Below are positions 46,094 to 55,094 of a stretch of DNA of 64,000 nt, piece by piece. The notes below the pieces were generated by a model. It did no database searches. It was not told the DNA's origin and saw only the letters and a program-made list of their open reading frames with translations. Origin of the DNA: Deefgea rivuli DSM 18356 (lineage in GTDB: Bacteria; Pseudomonadota; Gammaproteobacteria; Burkholderiales; Chitinibacteraceae); the NCBI RefSeq assembly GCF_000620145.1, contig NZ_JHVM01000009.1:248001-312000 (forward strand), read 5' to 3'. Position 1 is the stretch's first letter. Every line of letters begins with the position of its first letter. The translations under genes and the position numbers were made by a program.

Positions 46094-48172
46094 CTACCAA
46101 ATGTAATTAATAGACGCTTTGATTGTTCTCGCCTGTCCAAAGAAATTACCACGGTTCGTTATGATTCTTTCATTTCCCAAGTTAGTGCCATTGATAACAA
46201 GATTGTACGAATTATATCGATAGCCAATTAAGCCATCAAAGATGGTGCTGCTTGGATTAAAGTATTCATTCGCATCATTGCCAGGTGTTTCTGCAATATA
46301 TCGCACGCCAGCACCGAGATACCAACCTGCCAAACTAGCATTATCGAATCGATAGTTGGCCCATAAGGAAGCGGTTTGTTTTGCTGTGTGAACAGGTTGT
46401 TTGCCGAGCTCAGCCAGATTGTTTGTGGCCGTAATTTCAGGGTCGAGTAATGCCAAACTTGCAGTTAAATCTAGGCCTCGCATTAAGCTTGCAACAGCTT
46501 CAAATTCAAGGCCGCGTGTGCGAATCTCACCCGTTTGCACATTAAAGTTTGGATTTACAGGGTCGCTGGTCGTTACGTTCTGTTTGCGTAAATCAAACGC
46601 CGAAAAAGTTAACATTAGATTTTCAGTTAGTGGTTGCCACTTAACGCCCAACTCTATTTGACGACCAGTTTCTGGTACAAATGCTTGTTCATCTGCCCCG
46701 CGACCTAATACAGGCTTAAATGAGGTTGAGTAACTTAAGTAAGGATTGAATCCATTGTCAAAAGCGTAAAGAAGGCCTGCGCTATAGGTAGGTTCACTGT
46801 CTTTTTGCTCTGAAATACTTCCCCAGGATTCATCGTAAGTCTTTGTTTTATCAAATCGAGTACTCAAATTGAGCCGCCAATTTTCTAATCTAAGTTGATC
46901 TTGAGCATAAACACCCCATTGATCTAGTCGCTCTTTAGCAACTGACATTTCTGGATCGATGACCTCGCTACCATAAACAGGGTTAAATAAATCCAAGTCT
47001 GGTGCACCACCGCTGCCCATAAAGCCAGAACTGCGGAAGCGTTGATAATCAAGACCGAGCAAAAGCCGATGCTCTACATTACCGGTTTTAAATTTCGTTT
47101 CAGCTTGGGTATCCACGACTGCTGCTTGACTGGTGTTATCGACTGCCCAGGTCCAACGATCAACGGTACGTTGGTCTGTCATAAAGTCGCCGGTACCAAT
47201 GCCGCGATAATCTAGGTCGACGCGCGAAACGCGTGCATTTTGGCGCAACGTCCAATGATCAAATTGATGTTCAAAGAAGTAGGCCAATGAAGCCATGTCT
47301 TTTTCGTATTTATCCCAATCCGGCTCTCCGGTAAAACGATTGATTGGGATTTCTCCATTTGGATTGTCTTGAGTTAGTGATTGCCATGGAAACCAACTTT
47401 TTTGTTTAGTCGATTGCCTAGCCACATCAGCCAGCACCGTTAAGCTTGTCCGTTCATCTAATTTCCAAGTCAGTGAAGGCGCAATCATCATTCGATCATC
47501 ATTAATAAAATCGGTTTGTGTATCACTATTACGTGCCATTGCATTTAAACGAAATAACACTGATTTATCTTCATTGAGCGCTCGGCCAACGTCGATATTT
47601 GCTTGATAATGCTCAAAATTACCAAAGACTAATTCAGCTTCGCTAATAGGCTCGGCTACGGGCCGTTTAGATACTAAGTTGACTACGCCACCAGGCCCAC
47701 CTCGACCATAAATACTCGCTGGACCTTTGAGTATTTCGACTCGCTCTAGCTCGGTAGTTTCTGGGCGATACTCAGCCCAACTACTGGCAATATTAATTAA
47801 ACCATCTCGATAAACTGTACTTTCAAAACCACGAATATTAATAAATGACGCTCGTAAATCAGAACCAGTAACTTCCGTCATCGCGCCAGCGGTGTAACGC
47901 AAGGCTTGATCGAACGATTGCATTCCTTGGTTTTGCATTCTTTGATTAGTTACCACCGAAATCGACTGCGGTGTTTCCATAATCGGTGTGTCGGTCTTGG
48001 TTGCCGTCGCGCTGCGTGTTGCGACGAAACCTCGAACTGGGCTGGTCGCGGTTTCGGGAGATGTTTCTGCGGTGACTTCAATCGGGGCGAGGATGGTTTC
48101 GTTGGCGTGACTGTATGAGCTGAGCAGGGTGAGATGGATGGCGACGCTGAGCACCTTGGGACGGGAAAGCAT
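46094..48172 (-). CDS. TonB-dependent siderophore receptor
   Basis: A 692-residue outer-membrane receptor. The N-terminal signal peptide ends near SYSHA, a possible TonB box is ETILAPIEVTA, the plug domain shows TPQSISVVT, INIRGFE and VEILKGPASIYGRGGPGG, and the barrel ends in the aromatic residue of INYIW. Family: TonB-dependent ferric-hydroxamate/siderophore receptors (FhuE/FpvA-like). It lacks the extra N-terminal signalling (STN) domain, so it should not transduce a cell-surface signal to FecR. A sigma promoter element lies about 80 bp upstream. It likely takes up the ferric form of the locus product. Confidence 0.95.
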   Translation of the reverse strand: MLSRPKVLSVAIHLTLLSSYSHANETILAPIEVTAETSPETATSPVRGFVATRSATATKTDTPIMETPQSISVVTNQRMQNQGMQSFDQALRYTAGAMTEVTGSDLRASFINIRGFESTVYRDGLINIASSWAEYRPETTELERVEILKGPASIYGRGGPGGVVNLVSKRPVAEPISEAELVFGNFEHYQANIDVGRALNEDKSVLFRLNAMARNSDTQTDFINDDRMMIAPSLTWKLDERTSLTVLADVARQSTKQKSWFPWQSLTQDNPNGEIPINRFTGEPDWDKYEKDMASLAYFFEHQFDHWTLRQNARVSRVDLDYRGIGTGDFMTDQRTVDRWTWAVDNTSQAAVVDTQAETKFKTGNVEHRLLLGLDYQRFRSSGFMGSGGAPDLDLFNPVYGSEVIDPEMSVAKERLDQWGVYAQDQLRLENWRLNLSTRFDKTKTYDESWGSISEQKDSEPTYSAGLLYAFDNGFNPYLSYSTSFKPVLGRGADEQAFVPETGRQIELGVKWQPLTENLMLTFSAFDLRKQNVTTSDPVNPNFNVQTGEIRTRGLEFEAVASLMRGLDLTASLALLDPEITATNNLAELGKQPVHTAKQTASLWANYRFDNASLAGWYLGAGVRYIAETPGNDANEYFNPSSTIFDGLIGYRYNSYNLVINGTNLGNERIITNRGNFFGQARTIKASINYIW

Positions 48173-48250
48173 ATGTATACCTTAGAATAAGTAAAAAAAA
48201 CGCAAAGCTACAGAAAAGCGTGCAGCAAATATGCGCCCATACTTTAGAAG

Positions 48251-48274
48251 ACGAAATAGAATGATAATTGTTTA
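48251..48274 (-). promoter_or_regulatory. Iron-starvation sigma promoter element before the receptor
   Basis: The minus strand reads TAAACA-N14-TCGT (TAAAC, 16-bp spacer, CGT), 79 bp before the ATG. The spacer contains a run resembling half of a Fur box (AATGATAAT on the plus strand), so Fur may also act here directly. Confidence 0.8.
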
Positions 48275-48373
48275 TGTTTTTGCAAAATCCAAGGGCGTTA
48301 GTTCTGCATGCAATCCAAATTGACAGTGCTGATGGCTTAGGACCTTAGATATGGAGTTGCAAAGCACCAGGAA

Positions 48374-48550
48374 ATGCATCGCTTCGCCATTCCGGCTACT
48401 CAGTCGTACCAACAGGCAAGACTGGAAATCTACGGCAATGGTGATACAACTGCTTTGGATACCGATTTATGCCGCTACGACGACCCTTTTGGAGGCTTTT
48501 CAACTTGCGCAGATAGTGCAGCCCGCTTCTGCGATGCAATACATCAATAG
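48374..48550 (+). other. Possible 58-codon gene or gene remnant
   Basis: The frame from ATG 48374 to TAG reads LEIYGNGDTTALDTDLCRYD in its middle, which looks protein-like rather than random, with three Cys in the C-terminal half. It has no clear ribosome-binding site and I know no family for it. It may be the tail of a secreted-protein gene. The surrounding 384-bp gap also carries the receptor promoter. Confidence 0.25.
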
Positions 48551-48556
48551 CCCGGA

Positions 48557-49789
48557 TTAATTGCTTGAGGTGAGCGCTTGGCTGATTTCTTGGCTGCGGA
48601 TTGCGGTGATAGAGAGTAGCGTGTCAGAGAGTCCGTGCGAGGCTTCGCAACTGCCTTGTAGGAAAATTTTCGGGGCAAAATCAGCGCTGCTGATGAGTTG
48701 ATAATTGCGGTCGACTTCGTGCGTACCCAACCAAGGCGCGAGTGGGGCAAGCAATTGTTGGTGCGCTTGCCGCTGATAACCGGTGGCTAGTACAACGGCG
48801 TCATAGTGGGCGCCCAATTCGCTGCCCAGATCCAAATCCGCCAGTTGCAATTGAATGCCTTGCGCGGTGGCTTGCGCTGCGCGAATGTCGTGGCGACGCA
48901 AGAATTGATGGCGTTGATCGCCAACAACTTTTTGCTGATACAGCAACGCATAAATTTGTTCAATTAAGGCGCGGTCGGCGACGGCGTAATTGGTATTTAA
49001 AAATTCACCAATTAAGCTTGCTCTATCTTGTGGAGCGTGATTAAAAACGTAATCGGTATAATCGGCATTAAAAATTTCATTGATAAACGGGCTATCGTCG
49101 GCGGGTTTCATCGCTCTGGCGCGCGTAATTAAATCTACTTGGTAGCCTTTGCCGTGCAAATCGACAAAGATTTCCGCCGCGCTTTGGCCTGCGCCAATGA
49201 TGGCAATGCGTTTGGCGTGTTTGACTTTCTCTAAACTGCTTAAATACGTACTCGAATGAAATACGCGCGCGTCATTTTTAAATTGCGCAAATGCATCTGG
49301 AATATTCGGGCTGCCGCCAACACTAACAATGATATTGCGGGCTAGGCGCTGTTGGACGCCTGCCTTTGAGGTTGAACTAATCCGTAAATGGCTGACTTTA
49401 TCGTCAAGGATGACGGGTTCAATGGCTGTGACTTCTTCGCCGAAATGGCATTGCCCAGCAAATTGCCGCGCCGCCCACGTTAGATAATTGTTAAATTCGT
49501 AGCGGCTGGGGTAGAAGGTTTTTAAATTAATAAAATCTTGTAGCCTTTGTTGCTGGTGCAAATAATTCAAAAATGAAAATGCACTGCTGGGATTACGCAG
49601 CGTAACCAAATCTTTTAAGAACGAGATTTGCATCTGCGTGCCGTCGAGCAACATATTCGGATGCCAAGCAAATTGGCTTTGTTTTTCAAGATAAACAGCG
49701 TCCAGCGCTGAGTTTTGTTCTGTGAGCGCAATCGCGAGTGCAAGGTTCGATGGGCCAAAGCCGATGCCGATCAGGTCGTGGATATGCAT
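48557..49789 (-). CDS. L-ornithine N5-monooxygenase (PvdA/IucD-like)
   Basis: A 410-residue FAD- and NADPH-dependent N-hydroxylase. FAD-binding segment DLIGIGFGPSNLALA is at the N-terminus, the family block WHPNMLLDGTQMQISFLKDL follows, the NADPH motif is IAIIGAGQSAAEIF, and the C-terminal ATGYQ motif is present. It converts ornithine (or lysine) to the N-hydroxy form in the cytoplasm, the first step of a hydroxamate ligand. It follows the acyltransferase gene by 9 bp and shares its promoter. Ornithine rather than lysine is favoured by NRPS context but not proven by sequence. Confidence 0.93.
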   Translation of the reverse strand: MHIHDLIGIGFGPSNLALAIALTEQNSALDAVYLEKQSQFAWHPNMLLDGTQMQISFLKDLVTLRNPSSAFSFLNYLHQQQRLQDFINLKTFYPSRYEFNNYLTWAARQFAGQCHFGEEVTAIEPVILDDKVSHLRISSTSKAGVQQRLARNIIVSVGGSPNIPDAFAQFKNDARVFHSSTYLSSLEKVKHAKRIAIIGAGQSAAEIFVDLHGKGYQVDLITRARAMKPADDSPFINEIFNADYTDYVFNHAPQDRASLIGEFLNTNYAVADRALIEQIYALLYQQKVVGDQRHQFLRRHDIRAAQATAQGIQLQLADLDLGSELGAHYDAVVLATGYQRQAHQQLLAPLAPWLGTHEVDRNYQLISSADFAPKIFLQGSCEASHGLSDTLLSITAIRSQEISQALTSSN

Positions 49790-49798
49790 ACAATGTCC

Positions 49799-50740
49799 TT
49801 AAAGTGTGGGTAGCCAGAGCTGCTCGGCAAAAAAGCGCTCTCTGAGCAGCGAACCCAAGACGGCGCGTTTATGCGGAAAATCAAATTCTTTAATCAAGGC
49901 GTAGCCCGAGCGTTGCAGATTGCTGCGCATTTTTTGATTGTCGGTGCGTGGTTCAATTACGATGCGCTGCGTGCGGCAATCATCAAGAAACAGATAATGA
50001 GAAATCGAGGGTAGCCAAGCTGAAACAAAATCCTTGCCGCGATACGCCGCTTCGCCAATCAGAACATGCCAGCCGCGATCAAAATCGGCGACGTCATAAA
50101 ACGGTGCTATGCGGTCTTCTTTGGCCCAATACACTTCGAAATAGCCAAATGGTACGTCGTCTAAGCAAGCAATTAGCGGAGTGCTATGCGCATCTAAAGT
50201 TACTTTTTCGAGGTAGCGGTGATGATCGTCTTCGCTGCCACTTTCTTGCCAAAACTCGGCGACGTGCGGGTCGTTCATCCAGCGATGGAAGTGCGGCAAG
50301 TCGATGTCGATGTCGGCCACACGAAAACTTAAAGATTGCTGTAGCCACGGGATATGGCGTTGATACACGACGCCATGGCCTTGTGCGCGCCGCAGCGGAT
50401 GGCGGCGTCCATCGCTAATCTGATAGTGCAGCGGTAAGGGTGGTAAAGCTTGCGGGAGCCAGTTGTTTGGGTATTGCCAAAATAAATATGGTGGTATGTC
50501 AATGCAGGTATTATTAATGCTAATTTGTAGCGCTATACCTAAATTAGCGAGCGACTGTATGAAGGGTGCTGGCGCTTGTAATGTCAGCGGCGTGGCGTCG
50601 TTTTCAAATGCCATACTGAGCGCATGAAGTGCGCTGGCAAGGCTGGGCGAGCTCTCGGCCTGCCATTGTAAATATCGCGCAGAGCAGTGCCATTGCGGCG
50701 CGAGTGACATTAAATCAGCATGCAGTGGGTTGGTGGTCAT
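49799..50740 (-). CDS. Siderophore hydroxylamine acyltransferase (GNAT, IucB-like)
   Basis: A 313-residue protein of the group that acetylates or acylates N-hydroxylated ornithine or lysine (IucB/RhbD-like). The C-terminal GNAT domain shows FHRWMNDPHVAEFWQ, PFGYFEVYWAKEDRI and RIVIEPRTDN, all typical. The N-terminal 130 residues are a variable region of this subfamily. With the downstream hydroxylase it should make N5-acyl-N5-hydroxyornithine. It is the first gene behind a sigma promoter element at 50773-50796. Confidence 0.88.
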   Translation of the reverse strand: MTTNPLHADLMSLAPQWHCSARYLQWQAESSPSLASALHALSMAFENDATPLTLQAPAPFIQSLANLGIALQISINNTCIDIPPYLFWQYPNNWLPQALPPLPLHYQISDGRRHPLRRAQGHGVVYQRHIPWLQQSLSFRVADIDIDLPHFHRWMNDPHVAEFWQESGSEDDHHRYLEKVTLDAHSTPLIACLDDVPFGYFEVYWAKEDRIAPFYDVADFDRGWHVLIGEAAYRGKDFVSAWLPSISHYLFLDDCRTQRIVIEPRTDNQKMRSNLQRSGYALIKEFDFPHKRAVLGSLLRERFFAEQLWLPTL

Positions 50741-50772
50741 GGGATCTTCATTATCGTGTTGTTGATAGCATG

Positions 50773-50796
50773 ACGAGCCAGCGTGTCGAATGTTTA
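50773..50796 (-). promoter_or_regulatory. Iron-starvation sigma promoter element before the acyltransferase-hydroxylase pair
   Basis: The minus strand reads TAAACA-N14-TCGT with the exact 16-bp TAAAC to CGT spacing, 33 bp before the ATG at 50740. Confidence 0.8.
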
Positions 50797-50860
50797 AGCG
50801 TCGTTGACATGTCGCGTGCTGTTTTTTACTCGCTTATGCTTTGCTGGCTAAGGCTCGAGC

Positions 50861-51613
50861 CTAAAAGTGCTTGCCCAGCGTGATGTAGCTACTGTAGTTT
50901 CGGCTGGCGGGCTCCATTTCATAGCCCAACTCGATGTCGTAAGACTCGCTTGGGCTGAACGTCAGTGATATTTCGGTTTGATCGATGGATTGGGTTGTCA
51001 GCCCTCTGGTGTAACTCAAGCTCAAATCAATCTGATCGATGAAGCTCGCATCAAGGCTGAAGATGAGCGCTTGTTCGTTCGGCGAGGATGCGCTTGAGTG
51101 TGTGTGGGCATATTCTGTAGTGACTGAAATCATTGGCGAGACTTCGTACTCTGCGGCCAAAATACCGCCCCAGCGCGACTCATTGTCTTGATACTCATAA
51201 GCTAGGTTCGCATAGAGACTGAGGGCGTTGAGGTCCCACTGGGCTGCGCCGCCCACGTCAGCCGATGTAATGTCTGGCCGTCGAGATTGGTTCGGTATAT
51301 TGACGCCTGCCGCCAGCGCCAAACTCATGTCATCTTGTTGATAAAAGCGCCACTTGAACGCGGCTGCGATGTCGAGCCAGCCTGACGGCGCAGGGCTGAG
51401 CTGGTAAGGAAATTCGAGGTAGAGATCGAGCGTATCCAGCGCGCCGTAAGTGAGCTGAAGATCCGCCGTTGTTCGCTTGTCACCGTGATCGACTTGCCGC
51501 TCGGCGCTCATTTCAGCGTCGAGTTTGCCTTGCCCCAAGGTTTCTGTGTCTTCAAATGCGTGCGTTGGGGTAGCACTTAAGGCGAAGCAGAATGTCAACG
51601 CGTGCCACTTCAT
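50861..51613 (-). CDS. Predicted outer-membrane beta-barrel protein of unknown role
   Basis: A 250-residue protein with a signal peptide (cleavage likely after THA, residue 19), followed by alternating amphipathic strands such as TTADLQLTYGALDTLDLYLE, and ending in a terminal Phe, as expected for an outer-membrane barrel. It resembles small transporter-like barrels of the phenol MetA/'transporter' annotation group; that is weak. It overlaps the esterase gene by 4 bp (ATGA type) and so shares the sigma promoter at 52589-52612, tying it to the siderophore system. Confidence 0.7.
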   Translation of the reverse strand: MKWHALTFCFALSATPTHAFEDTETLGQGKLDAEMSAERQVDHGDKRTTADLQLTYGALDTLDLYLEFPYQLSPAPSGWLDIAAAFKWRFYQQDDMSLALAAGVNIPNQSRRPDITSADVGGAAQWDLNALSLYANLAYEYQDNESRWGGILAAEYEVSPMISVTTEYAHTHSSASSPNEQALIFSLDASFIDQIDLSLSYTRGLTTQSIDQTEISLTFSPSESYDIELGYEMEPASRNYSSYITLGKHF

Positions 51614-52557
51614 GCTTCGTTGAATGCGAGTCGCAATCGCAGTGCCAGTTCGTCGCGTAGCGTGTCGGCATCGGCGACGATATTTCCGAGGCGAGCGAAG
51701 TCATGCACCATGCCGGCGTAGATTTTGAGCGTGGTGGCGACGCCCGCTGCTTGCAGGCGCTCGGCGTAGGTGCGCCCTTCGTCGAGCAAAGGATCAAATT
51801 CGGCCAAGACCATATGCGCGGGCGCAAGCTGCCTGAGATCGTCACTCAATAGCGGGGCAAAGCGCCAGTCATTGCGCTCGAAATTGTGATTCAGATAATG
51901 CGCAAACATCCACTGCAAGGTTTGGCTTTCGAGTAAATAGCCCGTCGCCAAACGCTGATGCGAGGCGCTGTTTTGGATGCTACTGGTGCAAGGATAAAGC
52001 AGCAATTGTAGTAACGGCTGCGGCAAAGCGGCATCACGCAAGGCGAGGCACAACACCGTAGCCAGCGTGCCGCCCGCGCTATCGCCGCCCACGGCTATGC
52101 GTGCCGCGTCAATGCCGTAATCGGCAGCGTGTTGCTGGAGCCAATGCCAAGCGTCGTTGGCGTCATGCACCGCCGTTGGGAATTTAAACTCGGGCGCGAG
52201 TCGGTAATCGACCGCCAACACCTTGCACTCGGCGCGGTGCGCCAGATCGCGGCATAGCGCGTCGTGTGAATCGAGTCCGCCGATGCAGTAGCCACCACCG
52301 TGAAAAAATACCAGCGCTGGCAAGGCGGCAGCTGTGTTGATTGCTGGCGAATACAGCCGCGCTTTCAGTGGCGCGCCATCACGACTCGTGAAACTGATTT
52401 CTTGTGTAGTGACAGATTCTTCGCCGGGCGTATCCAGCAAGGGCGTTGCCGCGTCATAGCTGGCGCGCGCTGCGGCTGGCGTTTGTAAATGCATGGGCTG
52501 ATGATCGCCCAAGGCAACTAATTCTAAAAAGGACTCAAGGTCTGGATGAAGTGGCAT
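51610..52557 (-). CDS. Alpha/beta-hydrolase, hormone-sensitive-lipase family esterase
   Basis: A 315-residue esterase. The oxyanion motif HGGGY, the nucleophile GDSAGG, the Asp in EFDPLLDEG and the His in MVHDF form the complete HSL-family set. No signal peptide is seen, so it is probably cytoplasmic. Expression from a sigma-type promoter element 32 bp upstream suggests a role in siderophore processing, for instance hydrolysis of an ester in the product for iron release; the substrate is inference only. It is the first gene of a pair with the outer-membrane barrel gene. Confidence 0.88.
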   Translation of the reverse strand: MPLHPDLESFLELVALGDHQPMHLQTPAAARASYDAATPLLDTPGEESVTTQEISFTSRDGAPLKARLYSPAINTAAALPALVFFHGGGYCIGGLDSHDALCRDLAHRAECKVLAVDYRLAPEFKFPTAVHDANDAWHWLQQHAADYGIDAARIAVGGDSAGGTLATVLCLALRDAALPQPLLQLLLYPCTSSIQNSASHQRLATGYLLESQTLQWMFAHYLNHNFERNDWRFAPLLSDDLRQLAPAHMVLAEFDPLLDEGRTYAERLQAAGVATTLKIYAGMVHDFARLGNIVADADTLRDELALRLRLAFNEA

Positions 52558-52588
52558 GGTTCGCAGTGTGCAATGTAATTCTAGTGTG

Positions 52589-52612
52589 ACGATTTGGGCT
52601 GCGGCTTGTTTA
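52589..52612 (-). promoter_or_regulatory. Iron-starvation sigma promoter element before the esterase
   Basis: The minus strand reads TAAACA-N14-TCGT, 32 bp before the ATG at 52557. It is back-to-back with the acylase element, only 6 bp apart. Confidence 0.8.
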
Positions 52613-52618
52613 CTGGAT

Positions 52619-52642
52619 TAAACAAATCTGGCCTGAATTCGT
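52619..52642 (+). promoter_or_regulatory. Iron-starvation sigma promoter element before the acylase
   Basis: TAAACA-N14-TCGT on the plus strand, 34 bp before the ATG at 52677. It forms a divergent pair with the esterase element. Confidence 0.8.
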
Positions 52643-52676
52643 CATCAGTGCAATACGCGAACACTTTGGAAATACG

Positions 52677-55046
52677 ATGCTGCTTAGTAAAAAAATACTG
52701 ATTCTGCTGATGTCTTGTATCGGTATGGCTTATGCCGATGAGATTGAAATTCGCCGTACCAGTGATGGTATTCCACATATCAAAGCCAGTAATTGGCAGG
52801 ACTTAGGGCAGGGTTATGGTTATGTGCAGGCGCAAGATGCGCTGTGCACTTTAAGCGAAGCTTTTCTGACTTTTGAGGGGCAACGCAGCCTACATTTTGG
52901 CGCCAAGCAGCGGCCCGAGCATGACTCGACTTTCGGTAAACCGAGCAATTTGGAGTTGGATATTTTCTTCAAAGCATTTGCGACACCCGAGATGGTTGCT
53001 GCTTATCACGCCGAGCAGCCCGCCGATTTACAGGCGATGATTAGTGGCTTTGCTGTGGGTTTTAATCGCTATCTGGCTGAGGCGAGAATCACGGGTAAGG
53101 AGGCGTGCTTAAAGCAAGCATGGGTCAGAAATATTAGCGCCGATGATATTTATCGCCGCATGTATGCGGCGAATATTGGTGCAGGCTATGCCAAATTCAT
53201 CCCGCAAATTGTGAATGCGCAACCGCCTAAGGGGGCGAAAAAACGGGCCGCCACATCATCCAAATTGGCGCAGCCGCTTTCACAACTTTCACAACAGTTG
53301 GCGCAAACCATAGGTAGTCGCCCCGGGATTGGCAGTAATGCTTTGGCGCTGGGTGGTGAAGTCACCGGCAGTAAAGAGGCGGTATTGTTTGGCAATCCAC
53401 ATTGGTATTGGAGCGGGCCGGATCGGTTTTACCAAGCACATTTAACGATTCCGGGAAAAGTGAACGTCGCTGGCGTGTCTTTTCTGGGGATTCCGGTGAC
53501 TATGATCGGCTTTAACGAGCAAGTGGCGTGGAGCCACACGGTGTCGGAGGCGCGGCGCTTTGGCCTGTTTGACTTAAAATTGGCGACACCGACTCAGTAT
53601 CAAGTGGACGGCGCAAGCAAAAACATGCAGGCCAAAACGGTGCAAATACCATTGCGCGGCGGCAAAGTGGCAAGCCGCACGCTGTATCGCAGCGACTTAG
53701 GGCCGCTGCTTGATTTGGGCGCAGAGTCTCCGCTATTGGCGTGGGGCCAGCAAAAAGCTTTAGCAGTGAAAGACATTAATGCCGAGAATTTCAGGATTTT
53801 CCGTACTTTCTTTTATTGGAACCAAGCCCAGTCGCTGGACGATTTTGTCGCCATTCAAAAGCGTGAAGCGGCGGTGCCGTGGGTGAATACCATTGCGATA
53901 GGTCGCAACGACGATAGAGTCTGGTACGGCGATATTGGCGCGATGCCCAATGCGCCGGATGATTTACGCCAGCGCTGCACCACGCCCGTTGCGCAAGCAT
54001 TTGCGACATTAGATGCGAAAACGCCGGTACTCGACGGTAGTCGAGCGGCGTGCCAATGGCAAAACGACGCGAGCGCGGTGCAGACTGGCGCAGTGCCCGC
54101 CGCGCAACAGCCGGGCTTATTTCGCCGCGATTATGTCGCCAATATGAACGACAGTTATTGGCTGAGTAATCCGCATCAGCCATTAGAGGGCTTCCCCGCG
54201 CTGATGGGCGGTGAGCGTGAAGTGGTATCTTGGCGCAGCAAATTAGGCAATAAAATTGCCGAGTCCTTGGTGCAGCAAGCGCCGTTGCCCGCCAGCCAAG
54301 TGCAGCTGGCCTTACAGCAACAGGTGCTGGATTCTCGCGTGTGGTCGGCCGAGCAATTTAAAGCGCCAGTGTTGGTAGCTGTTTGCCAGACAAAATCAGT
54401 AAAAGTGCAGGCAGATCCTCTGGGTGGTAAAAAAATAGCCCGTACGGTCTCGCTCCAGCAAGCGTGCCAAGTCTTAAGCGATTGGCGTAATACCGGCAAT
54501 GCCGATGATAGGGGTGCGCATTTATGGGAGCAATTTTGGGCGCGCATTGAAAGCTTGCCGGTGCAAGAAATCTACGCCCAGCCATTCGATTATCAGCAGC
54601 CGCTGGTGACGCCGAATGCACTCCGCGTTGCCGATCCACGCATTGCGCAAAGTTTGGGTGCGGCCGTTTTGGCGGTGCAAGCAAGTGGTTTGGCGCTTGA
54701 TGCGCCACGGCGTGCATATCTCTATGCGGGGCAAGGTGCATCGCGAGTGCCACTGTTTGGCGGCTGCCACGAGGCGGGTTATTTTACCGTTGCGTGCGGC
54801 GAGTTAGGGAAAAAGGGCGTCAATGGTGATTTCTTTGGCAATAGTTATTTACAATTGGTGCGCTTTACCCCTGAGGGGGTCGCTGCGTACACCCTACTGG
54901 CGCATGGGCAGCTAGATCATGGTCTGCTTAGCGTAGAGAGCAATACTGCCTTGTTACGCTATGCAAAAAAAGACTGGTTGACGTTTCCATTTAGCGATGC
55001 GGCAATTATGGCCGACCTGAAAAGCCAGCAACATTGGGCGCCTTAA
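52677..55046 (+). CDS. Periplasmic PvdQ-like acylase (penicillin-amidase family)
   Basis: A 789-residue Ntn-hydrolase with a signal peptide (cleavage near AYA, residue 20). Such enzymes are cut into two chains; the catalytic N-terminal Ser is predicted at Ser220 in GIGSNALAL, close to the position known for PvdQ of Pseudomonas. Further family features are GNPHWYWSGPDRFYQAHL and the TMIGFNEQVAWSHTVS block. PvdQ removes the fatty acid from acylated ferribactin in the periplasm. Here the assembly line begins with a fatty-acid-loading FAAL, and an exporter of the PvdE type follows, so the same deacylation of the siderophore precursor is likely. Quorum-signal hydrolysis is an alternative activity of the family. 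Confidence 0.92.
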   Translation: MLLSKKILILLMSCIGMAYADEIEIRRTSDGIPHIKASNWQDLGQGYGYVQAQDALCTLSEAFLTFEGQRSLHFGAKQRPEHDSTFGKPSNLELDIFFKAFATPEMVAAYHAEQPADLQAMISGFAVGFNRYLAEARITGKEACLKQAWVRNISADDIYRRMYAANIGAGYAKFIPQIVNAQPPKGAKKRAATSSKLAQPLSQLSQQLAQTIGSRPGIGSNALALGGEVTGSKEAVLFGNPHWYWSGPDRFYQAHLTIPGKVNVAGVSFLGIPVTMIGFNEQVAWSHTVSEARRFGLFDLKLATPTQYQVDGASKNMQAKTVQIPLRGGKVASRTLYRSDLGPLLDLGAESPLLAWGQQKALAVKDINAENFRIFRTFFYWNQAQSLDDFVAIQKREAAVPWVNTIAIGRNDDRVWYGDIGAMPNAPDDLRQRCTTPVAQAFATLDAKTPVLDGSRAACQWQNDASAVQTGAVPAAQQPGLFRRDYVANMNDSYWLSNPHQPLEGFPALMGGEREVVSWRSKLGNKIAESLVQQAPLPASQVQLALQQQVLDSRVWSAEQFKAPVLVAVCQTKSVKVQADPLGGKKIARTVSLQQACQVLSDWRNTGNADDRGAHLWEQFWARIESLPVQEIYAQPFDYQQPLVTPNALRVADPRIAQSLGAAVLAVQASGLALDAPRRAYLYAGQGASRVPLFGGCHEAGYFTVACGELGKKGVNGDFFGNSYLQLVRFTPEGVAAYTLLAHGQLDHGLLSVESNTALLRYAKKDWLTFPFSDAAIMADLKSQQHWAP

Positions 55047-55094
55047 ACGTGGCGGCCAGATGGATGACTGCCCGCATCTCGCGGGCGGTTAGGC

